DNA of 64,000 nucleotides. Origin: HGM04593 sp045630965 (GTDB lineage: Bacteria; Bacteroidota; Bacteroidia; Bacteroidales; Bacteroidaceae). Every line of letters starts with the position of its first letter. Within the stretch, counting starts at the first letter, position 1. Made by a program: the position numbers and the translations under genes. Positions 16,867 to 25,501 of the stretch are shown piece after piece. A model generated the notes under the pieces. That model worked only from the letters and a program-made list of their open reading frames with translations, was not told the DNA's origin and ran no database searches. The DNA lies in NCBI GenBank assembly GCA_045630965.1, contig JAZQTU010000030.1, forward strand, positions 93,077 to 157,076, given 5' to 3'.

Positions 16867-17844
16867 GTGAAATTCAGACACCTTATTTTTTATATATCGT
16901 TACTTTTACCTATCACACTGTCTGCGCAGGGCGGGGAATATACATTCAATTTCCTGAGCCTTCCTTATTCAGCCCACGCAACAGCTCTTGGAGGTGGCAA
17001 CATTTCAGTCATTGATGACGACCTGACACTGGCAATGCACAATCCCGCATTGCTGGCAAATGTCAATGACAGGACAATAAACCTGACCTACATGTCATAT
17101 ATGAGTGACTGCAACGTTGGAGGCGCCGCATTCAACAAGACAATAGGAGATCGTTCCACCATTGCTGCATTTGCAAAATATGTAGATTACGGCAAGTTCG
17201 ACGGATACACCGAAGACAATCTGTTCACAGGAACATTCACAGCAAAGGATATAGACCTGACTGTTACCTATAGCTACCTGCTTGGCGAACGTTGGAGCGG
17301 AGGCGTTTCGGGCAAATTCATCTACTCAAAATATGAAAGCATGTATGCTTTGGGATTAGGAGTAGACCTTGGAATAAACTATTTTGATGCTGAAAAAGAT
17401 TTCTCAATGTCATTCGTATGCAAGAATCTCGGAGGACAGATCAAGGCTTTCGAGGATAAACTTGGAACAATGCCAATGGACTTCCAGTTCGGTATCACCA
17501 AGAGATTCAATCATGCACCGATACGACTTTCGGCACTGCTTTATAACCTCCACCGATGGAAAAGCGACGATTTCTACAATGCCGACGGCAGCAAGGATAA
17601 CGCAGGAGAACTGATTCTCAAACATTTCATCATAGGAGCAGACCTCCTTTTAGGAAAGAATTTCTACGTTGCTCTTGGCTACAACTACCGTGCGAGCCGA
17701 GAATTGTCGGCCAGCAAAAAGAGCCTTGACGGTATCAGCATTGGAGCCGGGCTTAATATTTATAAGGTAAAATTCAATGCTTCATACAGTAAACTGCACA
17801 CATCGGCACACTCTTTGCTGTTCAATCTTTCATATTCGCTTTGA
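16867..17844 (+). CDS. porQ: PorQ-like outer-membrane protein (type IX secretion family)
   Basis: This is a 325-residue protein with a signal peptide (MKFRHLIFYISLLLPITLSAQ) and a start at GTG 16867. The mature start YTFNFLSLPYSAHATALGGG and the NPALLANVNDRTINLTYMSYM segment are the hallmark of PorV/PorQ-family beta-barrels. The 325-residue length fits PorQ rather than PorV. In type IX secretion PorQ works with PorU, PorV and PorZ to process and attach cargo carrying C-terminal sorting domains. A possible -7 box (TATCTTCG, 16809-16816) lies about 50 bases upstream. It is followed after 57 bases by cmk. Confidence 0.8.
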   Translation: MKFRHLIFYISLLLPITLSAQGGEYTFNFLSLPYSAHATALGGGNISVIDDDLTLAMHNPALLANVNDRTINLTYMSYMSDCNVGGAAFNKTIGDRSTIAAFAKYVDYGKFDGYTEDNLFTGTFTAKDIDLTVTYSYLLGERWSGGVSGKFIYSKYESMYALGLGVDLGINYFDAEKDFSMSFVCKNLGGQIKAFEDKLGTMPMDFQFGITKRFNHAPIRLSALLYNLHRWKSDDFYNADGSKDNAGELILKHFIIGADLLLGKNFYVALGYNYRASRELSASKKSLDGISIGAGLNIYKVKFNASYSKLHTSAHSLLFNLSYSL

Positions 17845-17901
17845 AGATGAAAGTTTTTTTTCTATCTTCACACAGAATATTCAAAAACAGTATACTGAAT
17901 A

Positions 17902-18594
17902 ATGAAAAAGATTATAATAGCCATTGACGGCTTCTCGTCATGCGGCAAGAGCACAATGGCAAAAGCGTTGGCACGCAATATCGGTTACCTTTATTTTGAC
18001 AGTGGCGCCATGTACCGTGCAGTGGCATTATACTGCATGCAGAACGAGCTTGTCTATGACGGCAATATTGACAAGACCATGCTAAGCGAAAAGATAAAGG
18101 ATATACGAATCACATTTGAAGTAGACCCGGAGACAAAGAACTCCGTAACATATCTCAACGGAACAAACGTCGAACATGAGATACGCTCGCTCGAGGTTTC
18201 TCGCCTTGTAAGCCAGGTGGCAGCCATTGATTTTGTCCGCGAAGAGATGGTCGACCGTCAGCGCGAAATGGGAAAGGCAAAAGGTGTTGTCATGGATGGA
18301 CGTGACATTGGCACGACTGTATTCCCTGATGCAGAGATGAAAGTTTTTGTTACCGCATCGGCCGAAGTACGTGCACAGCGCAGATATGATGAACTCACAG
18401 CACGAGGGGACAAAGCCAATTTCAACGAGATTCTCGAAAACGTACAGCAGCGAGACCACATGGACCAGACACGTGAGATAAGCCCTTTGAAAAAGGCTGA
18501 TGACGCCCTACTCCTTGACAACAGCAACCTCACACGAGAAGAGCAGATGAATTGGCTTATAGAGGTATTCAACAAACTAACACAGGAATGTTAA
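17902..18594 (+). CDS. cmk: cytidylate kinase
   Basis: This 230-residue P-loop kinase phosphorylates CMP and dCMP with ATP. The nucleotide-binding loop is DGFSSCGKST at the N-terminus, where most homologs have GPAGSGKST-like loops. It is followed by the LYFDSGAMYRAVALY substrate strand, the VVMDGRDIGTTVFPDA motif near residues 130-145, and the RRYDEL lid region. Length and motif order are normal for the family. The ispH gene starts within its last codons (seven-base overlap). Confidence 0.93.
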   Translation: MKKIIIAIDGFSSCGKSTMAKALARNIGYLYFDSGAMYRAVALYCMQNELVYDGNIDKTMLSEKIKDIRITFEVDPETKNSVTYLNGTNVEHEIRSLEVSRLVSQVAAIDFVREEMVDRQREMGKAKGVVMDGRDIGTTVFPDAEMKVFVTASAEVRAQRRYDELTARGDKANFNEILENVQQRDHMDQTREISPLKKADDALLLDNSNLTREEQMNWLIEVFNKLTQEC

Positions 18595-19466
18595 AAATAG
18601 AGATTGATGAACATTCAGGTTTCTGCTTCGGCGTAACAACAGCCATAAAGAAAGCCGAGGAAGAATTGCAGAAGGGTGGAACGCTCTACTGCCTTGGAGA
18701 CATTGTACACAACAGCATAGAATGTGACAGACTCAAGCGAATGGGACTTGTAACCATCAATCACGAAACATTCGCACAACTTCACAATGCAAAAGTGCTG
18801 CTCCGTGCTCATGGCGAACCCCCACAGACATATGAGACTGCCCAGAGAAACAATCTCGAGCTTATTGACGCCACATGTCCTGTCGTGCTCAAACTGCAAC
18901 AACGCATAAAGAACAAATGGCAGGAGACGAAAGAGCAGGAGAGACAAATCATCATACACGGACAGGCTGGACATGCCGAAGTCCTGGGACTTGTCGGACA
19001 GACCCATGGCGAAGCCATTGTAGTGGAGAACACATCCCAACTCGACCGCATATCCAAGGAGAAGGACACATATATATATTCACAGACAACAAAGTCACTT
19101 GAAGGCTACAAGACCATTGTTGCTGCCATCAAAGAGCGCATAGACGATGACAAGACATGCGAATCCTTCAACACCGTATGTGGACAGGTTGCCAACAGGA
19201 TGAACGGTATCGGAGAATTTGCCAAGAACCATCAACTGATATTCTTTGTTTGCGGAAGAAAGAGCTCGAACGGCAAGATTCTTTACAATGAATGCAAGAA
19301 GTTAAATGAGAATGTACACCAGATTGAAGGCCCCGAAGACATTGATTTTTTACTAACAGAAAACATTGAGACCATAGGGATTTGCGGAGCCACCTCCACC
19401 CCTAAATGGCTCATGGAAAACTGCAAAAAAGCTATAATTAACCATCATAATAACAAGACATCATGA
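18588..19466 (+). CDS. ispH: 4-hydroxy-3-methylbut-2-enyl diphosphate reductase
   Basis: This 292-residue iron-sulfur enzyme carries out the last step of the MEP isoprenoid pathway, producing IPP and DMAPP that the idsA product in this window would use. The three cluster cysteines are visible: SGFCFGV (about residue 12), ATCPVV (about 100) and NTVCGQVANRM (about 195). The substrate-binding motifs LRAHGEPP, IHGQAGHAEVLG and the C-terminal GATSTPKWLME are present. ATG 18588 overlaps the cmk stop by seven bases, preceded by AGGA; the frame upstream has only a TTG inside cmk. The stop overlaps the pfkA start as ATGA. Confidence 0.95.
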   Translation: MLKIEIDEHSGFCFGVTTAIKKAEEELQKGGTLYCLGDIVHNSIECDRLKRMGLVTINHETFAQLHNAKVLLRAHGEPPQTYETAQRNNLELIDATCPVVLKLQQRIKNKWQETKEQERQIIIHGQAGHAEVLGLVGQTHGEAIVVENTSQLDRISKEKDTYIYSQTTKSLEGYKTIVAAIKERIDDDKTCESFNTVCGQVANRMNGIGEFAKNHQLIFFVCGRKSSNGKILYNECKKLNENVHQIEGPEDIDFLLTENIETIGICGATSTPKWLMENCKKAIINHHNNKTS

Positions 19467-20449
19467 AAAACAAGATTCGTTGCATTGGAATACTCACATC
19501 AGGAGGTGATGCACCAGGTATGAACGCAGCTATCCGCGCTGTCACCCGCGCATGTATCTACCACGATATCAAGGTAAAAGCAATTTACCGTGGATACAAG
19601 GGACTGATTACAGGTGAAATCAAGGAATTCAAGACCGAGAACGTAAGTAACATCATCCAGCGAGGCGGTACTATCCTCAAGACAAGCCGTTGCGATGAGT
19701 TCAAGACCGAAGAGGGACGCGCAAAGGCATACGAGACCCTGCAGAAAGAGGGCATCGACGCATTGGTGGTCATTGGAGGCGACGGTACAATTACCGGTGC
19801 ATACAATCTTGCTCGTGAGCATGATATACCATGTATCGCCTTGCCCGGTACAATAGACAACGACCTTTACGGCACAGACACCACAATCGGCTACGACACT
19901 GCCCTTAACACCATCATGGAATGTGTCGACAAAATTCGCGACACAGCATCTTCGCATGAACGTCTGTTCATTGTAGAGGTAATGGGACGCGACGCAGGTT
20001 TCCTTGCTCTCAACGGAACAATTGCCACAGGTGCCGAAGCATGCGTTTTGCCAGAAATAGACCCTGAGTTCGAAAGAATAAACCAGTTCATCGCCAACGG
20101 TCTTCGCCGCACAAAGAGCAGCAGTATTGTACTTTTTGCCGAAGGCCGTGAAAAGGACTACAACATTATGGAGGTGGCCGAAGGCATGCGCCAGCGTTTC
20201 CCCGAACTTGATGTACGCGTTTCCATCCTTGGTTACTTGCAACGTGGAGGAAGCCCTACTGCTAATGACCGTATTCTCGCTAGCCGCCTCGGTGTTGCAG
20301 CCATTGACGCCCTGCTCGAAGGTCAGCGTAATGTAATGATTGGTTTGAGAAACAATGAACTTGTATACGTTCCGTTCACTAAGGCGATAAAGGATGACAA
20401 GCCTATTGACCGTGAGACAGTACGTGCACAGGAGATACTTGCATCATAA
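19463..20449 (+). CDS. pfkA: ATP-dependent 6-phosphofructokinase
   Basis: This 328-residue group A enzyme phosphorylates fructose-6-phosphate in glycolysis. Motifs in order are GILTSGGDAPGMNAAIRAV (ATP site), the YRGYKGL loop, VVIGGDGTITGA, the catalytic GTIDNDLYGTD, the MGRDAGFLAL sugar-phosphate site, and ILGYLQRGGSPTANDR. The Gly after GGDG is consistent with ATP rather than pyrophosphate as phosphoryl donor. It ends cmk-ispH-pfkA, joined to ispH by ATGA, and is followed by a strong bidirectional hairpin. Confidence 0.96.
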   Translation: MKNKIRCIGILTSGGDAPGMNAAIRAVTRACIYHDIKVKAIYRGYKGLITGEIKEFKTENVSNIIQRGGTILKTSRCDEFKTEEGRAKAYETLQKEGIDALVVIGGDGTITGAYNLAREHDIPCIALPGTIDNDLYGTDTTIGYDTALNTIMECVDKIRDTASSHERLFIVEVMGRDAGFLALNGTIATGAEACVLPEIDPEFERINQFIANGLRRTKSSSIVLFAEGREKDYNIMEVAEGMRQRFPELDVRVSILGYLQRGGSPTANDRILASRLGVAAIDALLEGQRNVMIGLRNNELVYVPFTKAIKDDKPIDRETVRAQEILAS

Positions 20450-20464
20450 TAACTGAAGCACACA

Positions 20465-20500
20465 CAAATGAAGGACATGCTTATGCATGTCCTTCATTTG
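20465..20500. terminator. bidirectional hairpin between pfkA and the 5-FCL gene
   Basis: A perfect 16-bp stem (CAAATGAAGGACATGC at 20465-20480 with its complement at 20485-20500, loop TTAT) lies between the convergent genes. There is no long T run, but the stem is strong. The stop codon of the minus-strand gene (20494-20496) lies inside the right arm. Confidence 0.7.
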
Positions 20501-21033
20501 TATATTACAGTATCCATTTTTATATCATGTTCCTCTTGCGGCAGATTCTCCACCACCTGCACTGCATAGCATACACCTATCTTATGCGCACGGAAACCCT
20601 CCTGTGACATATATTTGTCATAATATCCCTTGCCACGTCCCATTCTTGCCCCATTACAAGTAAATGCGACTCCGGGAACAAGCATAAGATCTATTTCCCA
20701 AGGCTCGACAAGAGGAGTATTACAAGGTTCATTTATTCCATAGGCTCCAGTATGCATATCTGCTGCAGAAAAACAGTAGAACTGCATCACATCACCCTCG
20801 ACACGAGGAAGAGCCACTGTCATGACAGAAGAGAGTTCCGTTATAAGTTCTGATATCTGCGGTTCATCATGCAATGGAGAAAAGAGCGCCACAACCTTTG
20901 CACCAGACACCACGATATGCTCTCTTACTGAAGAAACGATAGCACACGAAGCTACATCTTTCGCTTCGGTTGTCATTGCATGCAACTTTGCCCTCACCTC
21001 TTTTCTTAATTCTTTCTTGTCAATTACCACCAT
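20494..21033 (-). CDS. 5-formyltetrahydrofolate cyclo-ligase
   Basis: This 179-residue enzyme (YgfA/5-FCL/MTHFS family) converts 5-formyl-THF to 5,10-methenyl-THF with ATP, clearing an inhibitory folate. Motifs include DKKELRKEVR at the N-terminus, VALFSPLHDEPQ and ALPRVEGDVMQFY in the middle, LVPGVAFTCNGARMGRGKGYYDKY with the GRGKGYYD nucleotide loop, and a C-terminal DTVIYK-type end. The length is typical. The start ATG 21033 lies inside the last codons of meaB (14-base overlap), and its stop falls within the terminator hairpin shared with pfkA. Confidence 0.92.
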   Translation of the reverse strand: MVVIDKKELRKEVRAKLHAMTTEAKDVASCAIVSSVREHIVVSGAKVVALFSPLHDEPQISELITELSSVMTVALPRVEGDVMQFYCFSAADMHTGAYGINEPCNTPLVEPWEIDLMLVPGVAFTCNGARMGRGKGYYDKYMSQEGFRAHKIGVCYAVQVVENLPQEEHDIKMDTVIYK

Positions 21034-22129
21034 TCTTTATATCATCGTAAAATTCCATAACCTTACCAGCAGCAGCAAATGATGTCATTTTACCGGCAAA
21101 CAACAGTTGTTCATGTTTTTTCATAATATCCTCCATACCTGGAGCATTATAGAAACGCATTCTCAATTGTTCTTCAAGAGTCTCGTATAACCAATAACGC
21201 TGTTGCTCGTTTCGGCGAATGTCAAACACACCGTTACCCTTTACATATTTGACATACTCCATTATCATATCCCAAACCTCCTTGATACCGATATCAAAGA
21301 ACCCCGAATATGTCAGAACCGAAGGACGTATGCCACTTGCCGGCATAGGGAACAACTGCAAAGCGTTGCGATAATGCACTGCTGCACGTCGTGCAGCATC
21401 CACATTGTCACCGTCAGCCTTGTTTATAACAATACCGTCTGCCATCTCCATGATACCGCGTTTTATACCCTGCAGTTCATCACCGGCACCGGCTATTTGT
21501 ATAAGAAGAAAAAAATCGACCATTGAGCAGACTGCAGTCTCACTCTGCCCCACTCCAACTGTTTCCACAAATATTGTATCATACCCGGCAGCCTCGCACA
21601 ATATTATAGTTTCACGTGTCTTGCGTGCCACACCTCCAAGCGACCCGGCCGAAGCACTCGGACGTATGAAAGCGCGGGGATGCATTGCCAATCGCTCCAT
21701 GCGTGTCTTGTCACCAAGAATACTACCCTTGCTCCGCTCACTACTAGGATCTACAGCCAGAACAGCCAGTTTACCACCGGTACATGACAATACATGCATT
21801 CCAAAAGCATCAATTGAGGTACTCTTGCCTGCCCCGGGCACACCTGTTATACCCACACGGACCGATTTACCGGAATATGGCAAACAACGTTCAACAACCT
21901 CCTGCGCTACAGCCTGATGTTCCGGCAGGACACTCTCCACAAGCGTAACAGCACGGCTCAACACAGTCACATCACCGCGCAGTATACCCTCGACATAATC
22001 GTCCACCGAGAGTTGTGTTGCACGCTTACGCCGCAACTGCGAAAGGTAGGGATTTACCGCTCCAAGAGGTTCTACCCCCTCATTGACCTTCAGCCCCTTG
22101 TATGCCTTGTCATTTTCGGGATGTTCCAT
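21020..22129 (-). CDS. meaB: MeaB/ArgK family methylmalonyl-CoA mutase GTPase chaperone
   Basis: This 369-residue G3E GTPase protects and reloads the cobalamin-dependent methylmalonyl-CoA mutase used in Bacteroides propionate production. It shows the P-loop GVPGAGKST, switch region AVDPSSERSKGSILGDKTRM, the Walker B-like FVETVGVGQSE, and the guanine motif NKAD. The C-terminal helical dimerisation arm follows. The mutase genes are not in the window. A possible promoter (TATCTTCG on the minus strand, 22153-22146) sits 17 bases upstream, with a GTTG 20 bases further. It is coupled to the cyclo-ligase gene by overlap. Confidence 0.93.
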   Translation of the reverse strand: MEHPENDKAYKGLKVNEGVEPLGAVNPYLSQLRRKRATQLSVDDYVEGILRGDVTVLSRAVTLVESVLPEHQAVAQEVVERCLPYSGKSVRVGITGVPGAGKSTSIDAFGMHVLSCTGGKLAVLAVDPSSERSKGSILGDKTRMERLAMHPRAFIRPSASAGSLGGVARKTRETIILCEAAGYDTIFVETVGVGQSETAVCSMVDFFLLIQIAGAGDELQGIKRGIMEMADGIVINKADGDNVDAARRAAVHYRNALQLFPMPASGIRPSVLTYSGFFDIGIKEVWDMIMEYVKYVKGNGVFDIRRNEQQRYWLYETLEEQLRMRFYNAPGMEDIMKKHEQLLFAGKMTSFAAAGKVMEFYDDIKNGGN

Positions 22130-22169
22130 AACACAAACTTTATTGCGAAGATATGAATTATAAGATGTA

Positions 22170-22211
22170 AAAACAACAAGGTCACCGAAAAAACGGTGAC
22201 CTTGTTGTTTT
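22170..22211 (-). terminator. rho-independent terminator of the DUF3332 gene
   Basis: A perfect 18-bp stem (22170-22187 pairing with 22194-22211) encloses a loop of six A, 15 bases after the DUF3332 stop. The arms themselves end in four T on the minus strand. It also overlaps the region upstream of meaB. Confidence 0.85.
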
Positions 22212-22226
22212 TATTAATAGTGCAAT

Positions 22227-22769
22227 TTACTTGTTCATTGCAAAATTGTTGTTCATGTACATGCGTGCCATGTCAATACCCTCTGCATCAAGAGCGATAT
22301 CCATTACATTGCCGTCCATGAGGAACAACTGAGCATTGTTGTCATCTACAATCTTGATAAGCTCCATTGACTGATTGTTATATTCAGCGCTCCAGATCTG
22401 AGTAGCCTCATCAAATACAAGATTCATTGATGTAGCACCGTCTGTAAGGTTGTAACCGTTCTCCATTGCTGTAATTTCAACAGTCTGACCTTCGCTATTC
22501 TTTACAATCTGCTTCTCACCTACATTTGCAATAGTAGTCTTGCCAGTCCAGAACTCGATTGAGTTAAGAACTACAGCGTCAACAAAGATACTGATCTGAT
22601 ATACTGGTACAATGTGGCATGCCAAGAAGATAAGCTCATTCACAAACTTGTTGCCGATACCCTCATTCCAATTCTTGATTTTGTTTGTCAACTGGAAAGA
22701 ACCGATACAAGAAGAGAACATAATAGTTGCAGCAAGCAACAAAGCTGAAAATTTAAAAGTCTTTTTCAT
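22227..22769 (-). CDS. DUF3332 family lipoprotein
   Basis: This is a 180-residue protein with a lipoprotein signal (MKKTFKFSALLLAATIMFSSC, lipid on the final Cys at about residue 21). The next segment, SFQLTNKIKNWNEGIGNKF, and the hydrophobic stretch with EFWTG are characteristic of DUF3332, a family of unknown function in Bacteroidetes and some proteobacteria. The second half is beta-rich, with EGQTVEITAMENG and NLVFDEATQIWSAEYN. It is transcribed alone between a strong terminator and a 452-bp intergenic region. Confidence 0.82.
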   Translation of the reverse strand: MKKTFKFSALLLAATIMFSSCIGSFQLTNKIKNWNEGIGNKFVNELIFLACHIVPVYQISIFVDAVVLNSIEFWTGKTTIANVGEKQIVKNSEGQTVEITAMENGYNLTDGATSMNLVFDEATQIWSAEYNNQSMELIKIVDDNNAQLFLMDGNVMDIALDAEGIDMARMYMNNNFAMNK

Positions 22770-22983
22770 AATCTTGAATATTTAGGTTAATGATTATAGT
22801 GTCGTAGCATTACTTTACCGCTTACGGTACGTGCAAAATTATCAAAATTTCAATAAAAAAAACATTTTGGACCATTTTTTTTAATATTTGAATAAAAAAA
22901 AACGACATATGACACCATAAGGATGTTTTTACATCCTTTTTGCAATTGCCATAATGATTGGTTAAGAATAAGATAGCAAAAAA

Positions 22984-23015
22984 TTTGCGTGTTTCAACAT
23001 ATTGCACTACCTTCG
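22984..23015 (+). promoter_or_regulatory. predicted promoter of the thiamine operon
   Basis: TTTG at 22984-22987 is followed after 20 bases by TACCTTCG at 23008-23015, one mismatch from TAnnTTTG. A start near 23020 would place the riboswitch at the very 5' end of the transcript. Confidence 0.5.
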
Positions 23016-23029
23016 CACCAGATTTCAAA

Positions 23030-23105
23030 TACGGGGTGCCTTAATACATGGGCTGAGATCATACCCAAGAACCTGATCCGGGTAATGCCGGCGTAGGAAG
23101 ATAGT
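23030..23105 (+). ncRNA. TPP riboswitch (THI element)
   Basis: The conserved core elements appear in the right order: ACGGGGTGCC (23031-23040), GGCTGAGATCATACCC (23051-23066), ACCTGATCCGGGTAATGCC (23071-23089) and GGCGTAGGAAG (23090-23100). The CTGAGA box binds the pyrimidine ring and the CCTGAT/GGGTAATGCC region binds the diphosphate. It precedes a thiamine receptor, transporter and kinase, a known target set in Bacteroidetes. Ligand binding should reduce expression. Confidence 0.96.
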
Positions 23106-23139
23106 CGATATACACATTCCAAAGTATTCGACGTACAGG

Positions 23140-23202
23140 AAAAATCCCCATTTTCTGTTTAACCACGGAGCATGGCGATTTTTTTTATTTTTCACATGCT
23201 CC
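23140..23202 (+). terminator. terminator-like expression platform of the TPP riboswitch
   Basis: AAAAATCCCCAT (23140-23151) pairs with ATGGCGATTTTT (23172-23183) at 11 of 12 positions and is followed by a run of eight T (23179-23186). A competing 8-bp hairpin, GGAGCATG (23167-23174) with CATGCTCC (23195-23202), shares bases 23172-23174 with the first stem. The two cannot form fully together, as expected for an off/on switch. Confidence 0.6.
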
Positions 23203-23221
23203 ATAAATTTTTGGAATTGCA

Positions 23222-25453
23222 ATGAAAAAGAGAACATTGCTTGGCAGCCTTCTACTGGTTGCCATGACAACTGCGTCACATGCGCAGAAGAATTGGAGTG
23301 ACAGCACGCTTGTAAGCTTGCAGGAAGTCGAGATTATGTCAACAAGAGCTACAGAAAGTACTCCTGTCGCATTCACAAACATCAGCAGGGAAGAATTGGA
23401 GAAACTGAACAGCGGAGTCGACCTGCCCTACCTTATTTCGGCTACGCCGAGCGCCGTTGCCACAAGTGATGCCGGAGCAGGCATAGGATATACAAGCCTA
23501 AGAATACGCGGCACCGATGCAACACGCATAAACGTAACAGCAAACGGCATTCCAGTCAATGACTCCGAAAGCCACAACGTCTTTTGGGTCAACATGCCCG
23601 ACCTTGCTTCATCGGTAAAAGACATTCAGATACAGCGCGGTGTTGGCACATCAACCAACGGTGCAGGAGCTTTTGGAGCGAGCATAAACATAAAGACAAG
23701 TGATTTCAACACCTTGCCGTATGCAGGATTTACAGCATCGGCCGGTTCGTTCGGCACACACAAGGAAACACTGCGCGCCGGTACTGGAATCATAGCCGAC
23801 CGCTGGTCACTCGACCTTCGTTTGTCAAATATCGGCAGTAACGGCTACATTGAACGCGCAAAGACAAACCTCAACTCGTACTATATGCAGGGAGCATACT
23901 ACGGAGAAAATACCAGCGTACGCCTAATAAGTTTTTCAGGAGCCGAAGAGACATATCACGCATGGAACTACGCGAGCAAGGAAGAAATGAAACTGTACGG
24001 ACGTCGCTACAATAGTTGTGGATATATGTTCACTGACGGGAACGGCAAAGACCATTATTATGAAAACCAGACCGACAACTATATACAACATAACATACAT
24101 CTGCTTGCCGACCACCATTTCAACAAGTTCCTAAGCCTGAATGTAGGCCTGCATTACACCAAAGGAGACGGTTATTATCAGGAATACAAAAGTGGCAGAA
24201 AACTTGTCGAGTATGCATTGCCTACATATATCATTGACGGCAACGAGGTAAAGAAAAGCGATCTTGTGCGCAAGAAAGCCATGGACAACCACTTTGGTGG
24301 CGGTATATTCTCCCTAACATACAGCAACAGGAACATAAACGCCTCATTAGGTGGAGGTGCCAACAGATATTCAGGCAAGCACTTCGGCAACGTACTGTGG
24401 GTCAAGAACTACATCGGTGAGATTGTGCCCGACCACGAATACTACCGCAATGATGGTGCCAAGAATGACATGAACATTTACCTGAAAGCCGATTGGCGTG
24501 CAATCAACAGCCTGAATGTATATGCCGACCTACAGTATCGCCATATAGGTTATACGATAAAAGGAGAAAATGACAAATGGAATGATGCAACAAACAGCCT
24601 ACAGCACCTTGATATAAACGAGAAGTTTGATTTTTTCAATCCTAAGGCAGGTCTTTCATGGCAAGTAGACCGACGAAACCGTCTTTTCGGTTCAGTGAGC
24701 ATGGCACACAAAGAACCCACACGCAACAACTACACCGACGGCAAGCTGCATGAGCACCCGAAGGCGGAAAGACTCATCGATTATGAGTTGGGCTATACAT
24801 TCAACAGCCGCCTTATACATGCCGGAGCAAACCTCTATTTCATGGATTACAAAGATCAGCTAGTATTGACAGGTGAACTGAACGAGATTGGCGAACCGCT
24901 TGCAACCAACATCCCCGACAGCTACCGCGCAGGAATTGAAATGACTGCCGGCATATCACTGCCATTCGGTTTGTCATGGGACATCAATGCAACATTCAGC
25001 CGAAACAGAATCAAAGAGTTTACCGAGGTATTGTATGACGACAACACTTACGAACGTTGGGATATTGAATACAAGGAGACACCAATAGCCTTTTCTCCAG
25101 ACATAATTGCAAACAGCAATATAGCCTACAGGTGGCACGGCCTCGAAGCATCCTTCCAGTCACAGTTTGTCAGCAAACAATACATGAGTAATACAGCACA
25201 AGAAGAGCATGCCCTCGACGCATATTTTATCAACAACCTGCGCCTGTCATATACATTCAAGTTCAAAGGTGTGAAAAGCCTTACCGTTGGCACTACGATA
25301 TACAACATCTTCAATGAAGAATACGAAAACAACGGATATGCAGGTAGCGGATACTACACCGATGAGAATGGTACACGTCAACGCTACAACTACGCCGGTT
25401 ATGCAGCTCAGGCTGGTATAAATGCCCTTGGACACGTGAATATAGAATTCTAA
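23222..25453 (+). CDS. TonB-dependent outer-membrane receptor, thiamine type
   Basis: This is a 743-residue protein with a signal peptide ending at ASHAQ (about residue 21). The plug domain begins at SLQEVEIMSTRATESTPVAF and includes the SLRIRGTDATRINVTANGIP and VNMPDLASSVKDIQIQRGVG motifs. The 22-strand barrel ends in aromatic strands (GHVNIEF). It lacks the N-terminal carboxypeptidase-like domain of SusC proteins. The substrate is inferred from position directly under a TPP riboswitch and upstream of pnuT and the thiamine kinase, an arrangement established for thiamine uptake in Bacteroides. Confidence 0.92.
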   Translation: MKKRTLLGSLLLVAMTTASHAQKNWSDSTLVSLQEVEIMSTRATESTPVAFTNISREELEKLNSGVDLPYLISATPSAVATSDAGAGIGYTSLRIRGTDATRINVTANGIPVNDSESHNVFWVNMPDLASSVKDIQIQRGVGTSTNGAGAFGASINIKTSDFNTLPYAGFTASAGSFGTHKETLRAGTGIIADRWSLDLRLSNIGSNGYIERAKTNLNSYYMQGAYYGENTSVRLISFSGAEETYHAWNYASKEEMKLYGRRYNSCGYMFTDGNGKDHYYENQTDNYIQHNIHLLADHHFNKFLSLNVGLHYTKGDGYYQEYKSGRKLVEYALPTYIIDGNEVKKSDLVRKKAMDNHFGGGIFSLTYSNRNINASLGGGANRYSGKHFGNVLWVKNYIGEIVPDHEYYRNDGAKNDMNIYLKADWRAINSLNVYADLQYRHIGYTIKGENDKWNDATNSLQHLDINEKFDFFNPKAGLSWQVDRRNRLFGSVSMAHKEPTRNNYTDGKLHEHPKAERLIDYELGYTFNSRLIHAGANLYFMDYKDQLVLTGELNEIGEPLATNIPDSYRAGIEMTAGISLPFGLSWDINATFSRNRIKEFTEVLYDDNTYERWDIEYKETPIAFSPDIIANSNIAYRWHGLEASFQSQFVSKQYMSNTAQEEHALDAYFINNLRLSYTFKFKGVKSLTVGTTIYNIFNEEYENNGYAGSGYYTDENGTRQRYNYAGYAAQAGINALGHVNIEF

Positions 25454-25501
25454 AACAGGAAACGGATAACATAAGACTTTTTACCTTTCATTTTGACAAA
25501 G

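Larger units (their letters stand above)
22770..23221. other. 452-bp divergent intergenic region
   Basis: From left to right it holds an upstream region for the DUF3332 gene with a TAATTTTG box on the minus strand (22841-22834), an A/T-rich stretch, an isolated hairpin with T run (22919-22941), a plus-strand promoter (22984-23015), the TPP riboswitch (about 23030-23105) and a terminator-like expression platform (23140-23202) before the receptor gene. No coding frame in it looks real. Confidence 0.6.

Noticed and set aside
19499..20242. 247-codon open frame on the minus strand
   Set aside because: It lies entirely within pfkA in antisense and has no domain pattern; pfkA itself is unmistakable.
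22834..22841. TAATTTTG box (minus) as promoter of the DUF3332 gene
   Set aside because: The -7 match is good but no -33 element is spaced correctly; it is mentioned only in the intergenic entry.
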